A program made the position numbers and the translations under genes. Below are positions 4,933 through 5,097 of a DNA stretch of 5,097 nt, one piece after another. Numbering within the stretch: the first letter of the stretch is position 1; each line of letters begins with the position of its first letter. The notes beneath the pieces were generated by a model that saw only the letters and a program-made list of their open reading frames with translations, searched no databases and was not told the DNA's origin. Source of the stretch: an uncultured Oscillospiraceae bacterium. GTDB taxonomy: Bacteria; Bacillota; Clostridia; Oscillospirales; Acutalibacteraceae. Location: assembly GCA_900554775.1 (NCBI GenBank), contig USIK01000063.1, positions 1 through 5,097 of the forward strand, written 5' to 3'.

Positions 4933-5097
4933 ATTGTATTAGTAGTGTTCCAATAAGATCCTCGGAAAGAGGACGGAAAATGGGCAATATTATATACATA
5001 CGGCTATATTTGCTTCATTCAAAGCTGCCGCTTGTATGTAATATTGCCCATTTTCTGCAGAGATCAAAGTATGCAGGATAAGTTGCCGCCTGCAGGA
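4933..5097. other. Noncoding, highly structured segment replacing the rest of murC
   Basis: I find no convincing coding sequence here on either strand. Instead there are three successive stem-loops. A 5-bp stem TCCTC/GAGGA lies at 4959-4973 with loop GGAAA, a long imperfect palindrome at 4976-5055, and a 6-bp stem TGCAGG/CCTGCA at 5072-5094. On the minus strand short open stretches reach the window edge and could be the tail of an unknown gene. The segment may be the end of a mobile element, a structured RNA, or sequence wrongly joined to murC. Confidence 0.5.
4976..5055. repeat. Long imperfect palindrome (about 80 nt foldback)
   Basis: A perfect 17-bp inverted repeat, GAAAATGGGCAATATTA (4976-4992) with its complement at 5039-5055, continues inward. 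A four-base bulge (TATA, 4993-4996) is followed by CATAC (4997-5001) pairing with GTATG (5034-5038). After a four-base bulge on the other side (5030-5033), GGC (5002-5004) pairs with GCC (5027-5029). The 22-base apex can form a further 4-bp stem. No T-run follows on either side, so it is not a standard terminator. Confidence 0.85.

Noticed and set aside
4940..4985. Group II intron 5' end after the murC break
   Set aside because: There is no GTGYG boundary and no recognisable domain I or domain V motif in the segment visible.
4942..5055. REP/RAYT-type palindrome with a GTAG guide
   Set aside because: A GTAG is present, but about 30 bases away from the foldback rather than directly at its base, and the foldback is longer than typical REP units.
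5000..5097. Tail of a transposase gene on the minus strand
   Set aside because: Two minus-strand frames are open for 25 to 35 codons to the window edge, but neither peptide shows a motif I recognise, and the length is within chance.

Overview
The window looks like chromosomal DNA from a low-GC, spore-forming Firmicute, most likely a clostridium of the Oscillospiraceae/Ruminococcaceae type. The evidence is a recognisable SpoIIP engulfment protein, strong AGGAG-type ribosome binding sites, two TTG starts, AT-rich spacers and sigma-A-like promoters. The taxonomic placement is inference.

Left part (1-1810, + strand): the 3' end of an ankyrin-repeat gene is followed 49 bases later by a 471-residue AAA+ ATPase with a signal-peptide-like N terminus. 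Its ATPase core is of the ClpB-D2/torsin type, and its C terminus carries a short tandem repeat (KDY motif, 12-residue period). A strong intrinsic terminator closes the unit. An ankyrin protein next to an apparently exported AAA+ protein suggests an accessory, perhaps host- or envelope-directed, cassette.

Middle (1875-3020, - strand): a membrane-anchored alpha/beta hydrolase with a TTG start lies downstream of a tRNA-Gln(CUG)/tRNA-Pro(CGG) pair. The tRNAs have a good promoter (TTGACT-17-TAAAAT) and an AT-rich terminator. The hydrolase's own putative promoter overlaps that terminator.

Right part (3059-5097, + strand): spoIIP is followed after 17 bases by a 67-residue single-pass membrane protein of unknown function. 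Next come an extended -10 promoter embedded in an inverted repeat and the first 109 residues of MurC. The murC frame stops just before the GTHGKT ATP-binding loop. The last 165 bases hold three consecutive stem-loops, one about 80 nt long, instead of the rest of murC. Whether this is gene decay, a mobile-element insertion or an assembly junction cannot be settled inside the window.

The best candidates for something new are the exported torsin-like ATPase with its repeat tail and ankyrin neighbour, and the structured element sitting where murC should continue.
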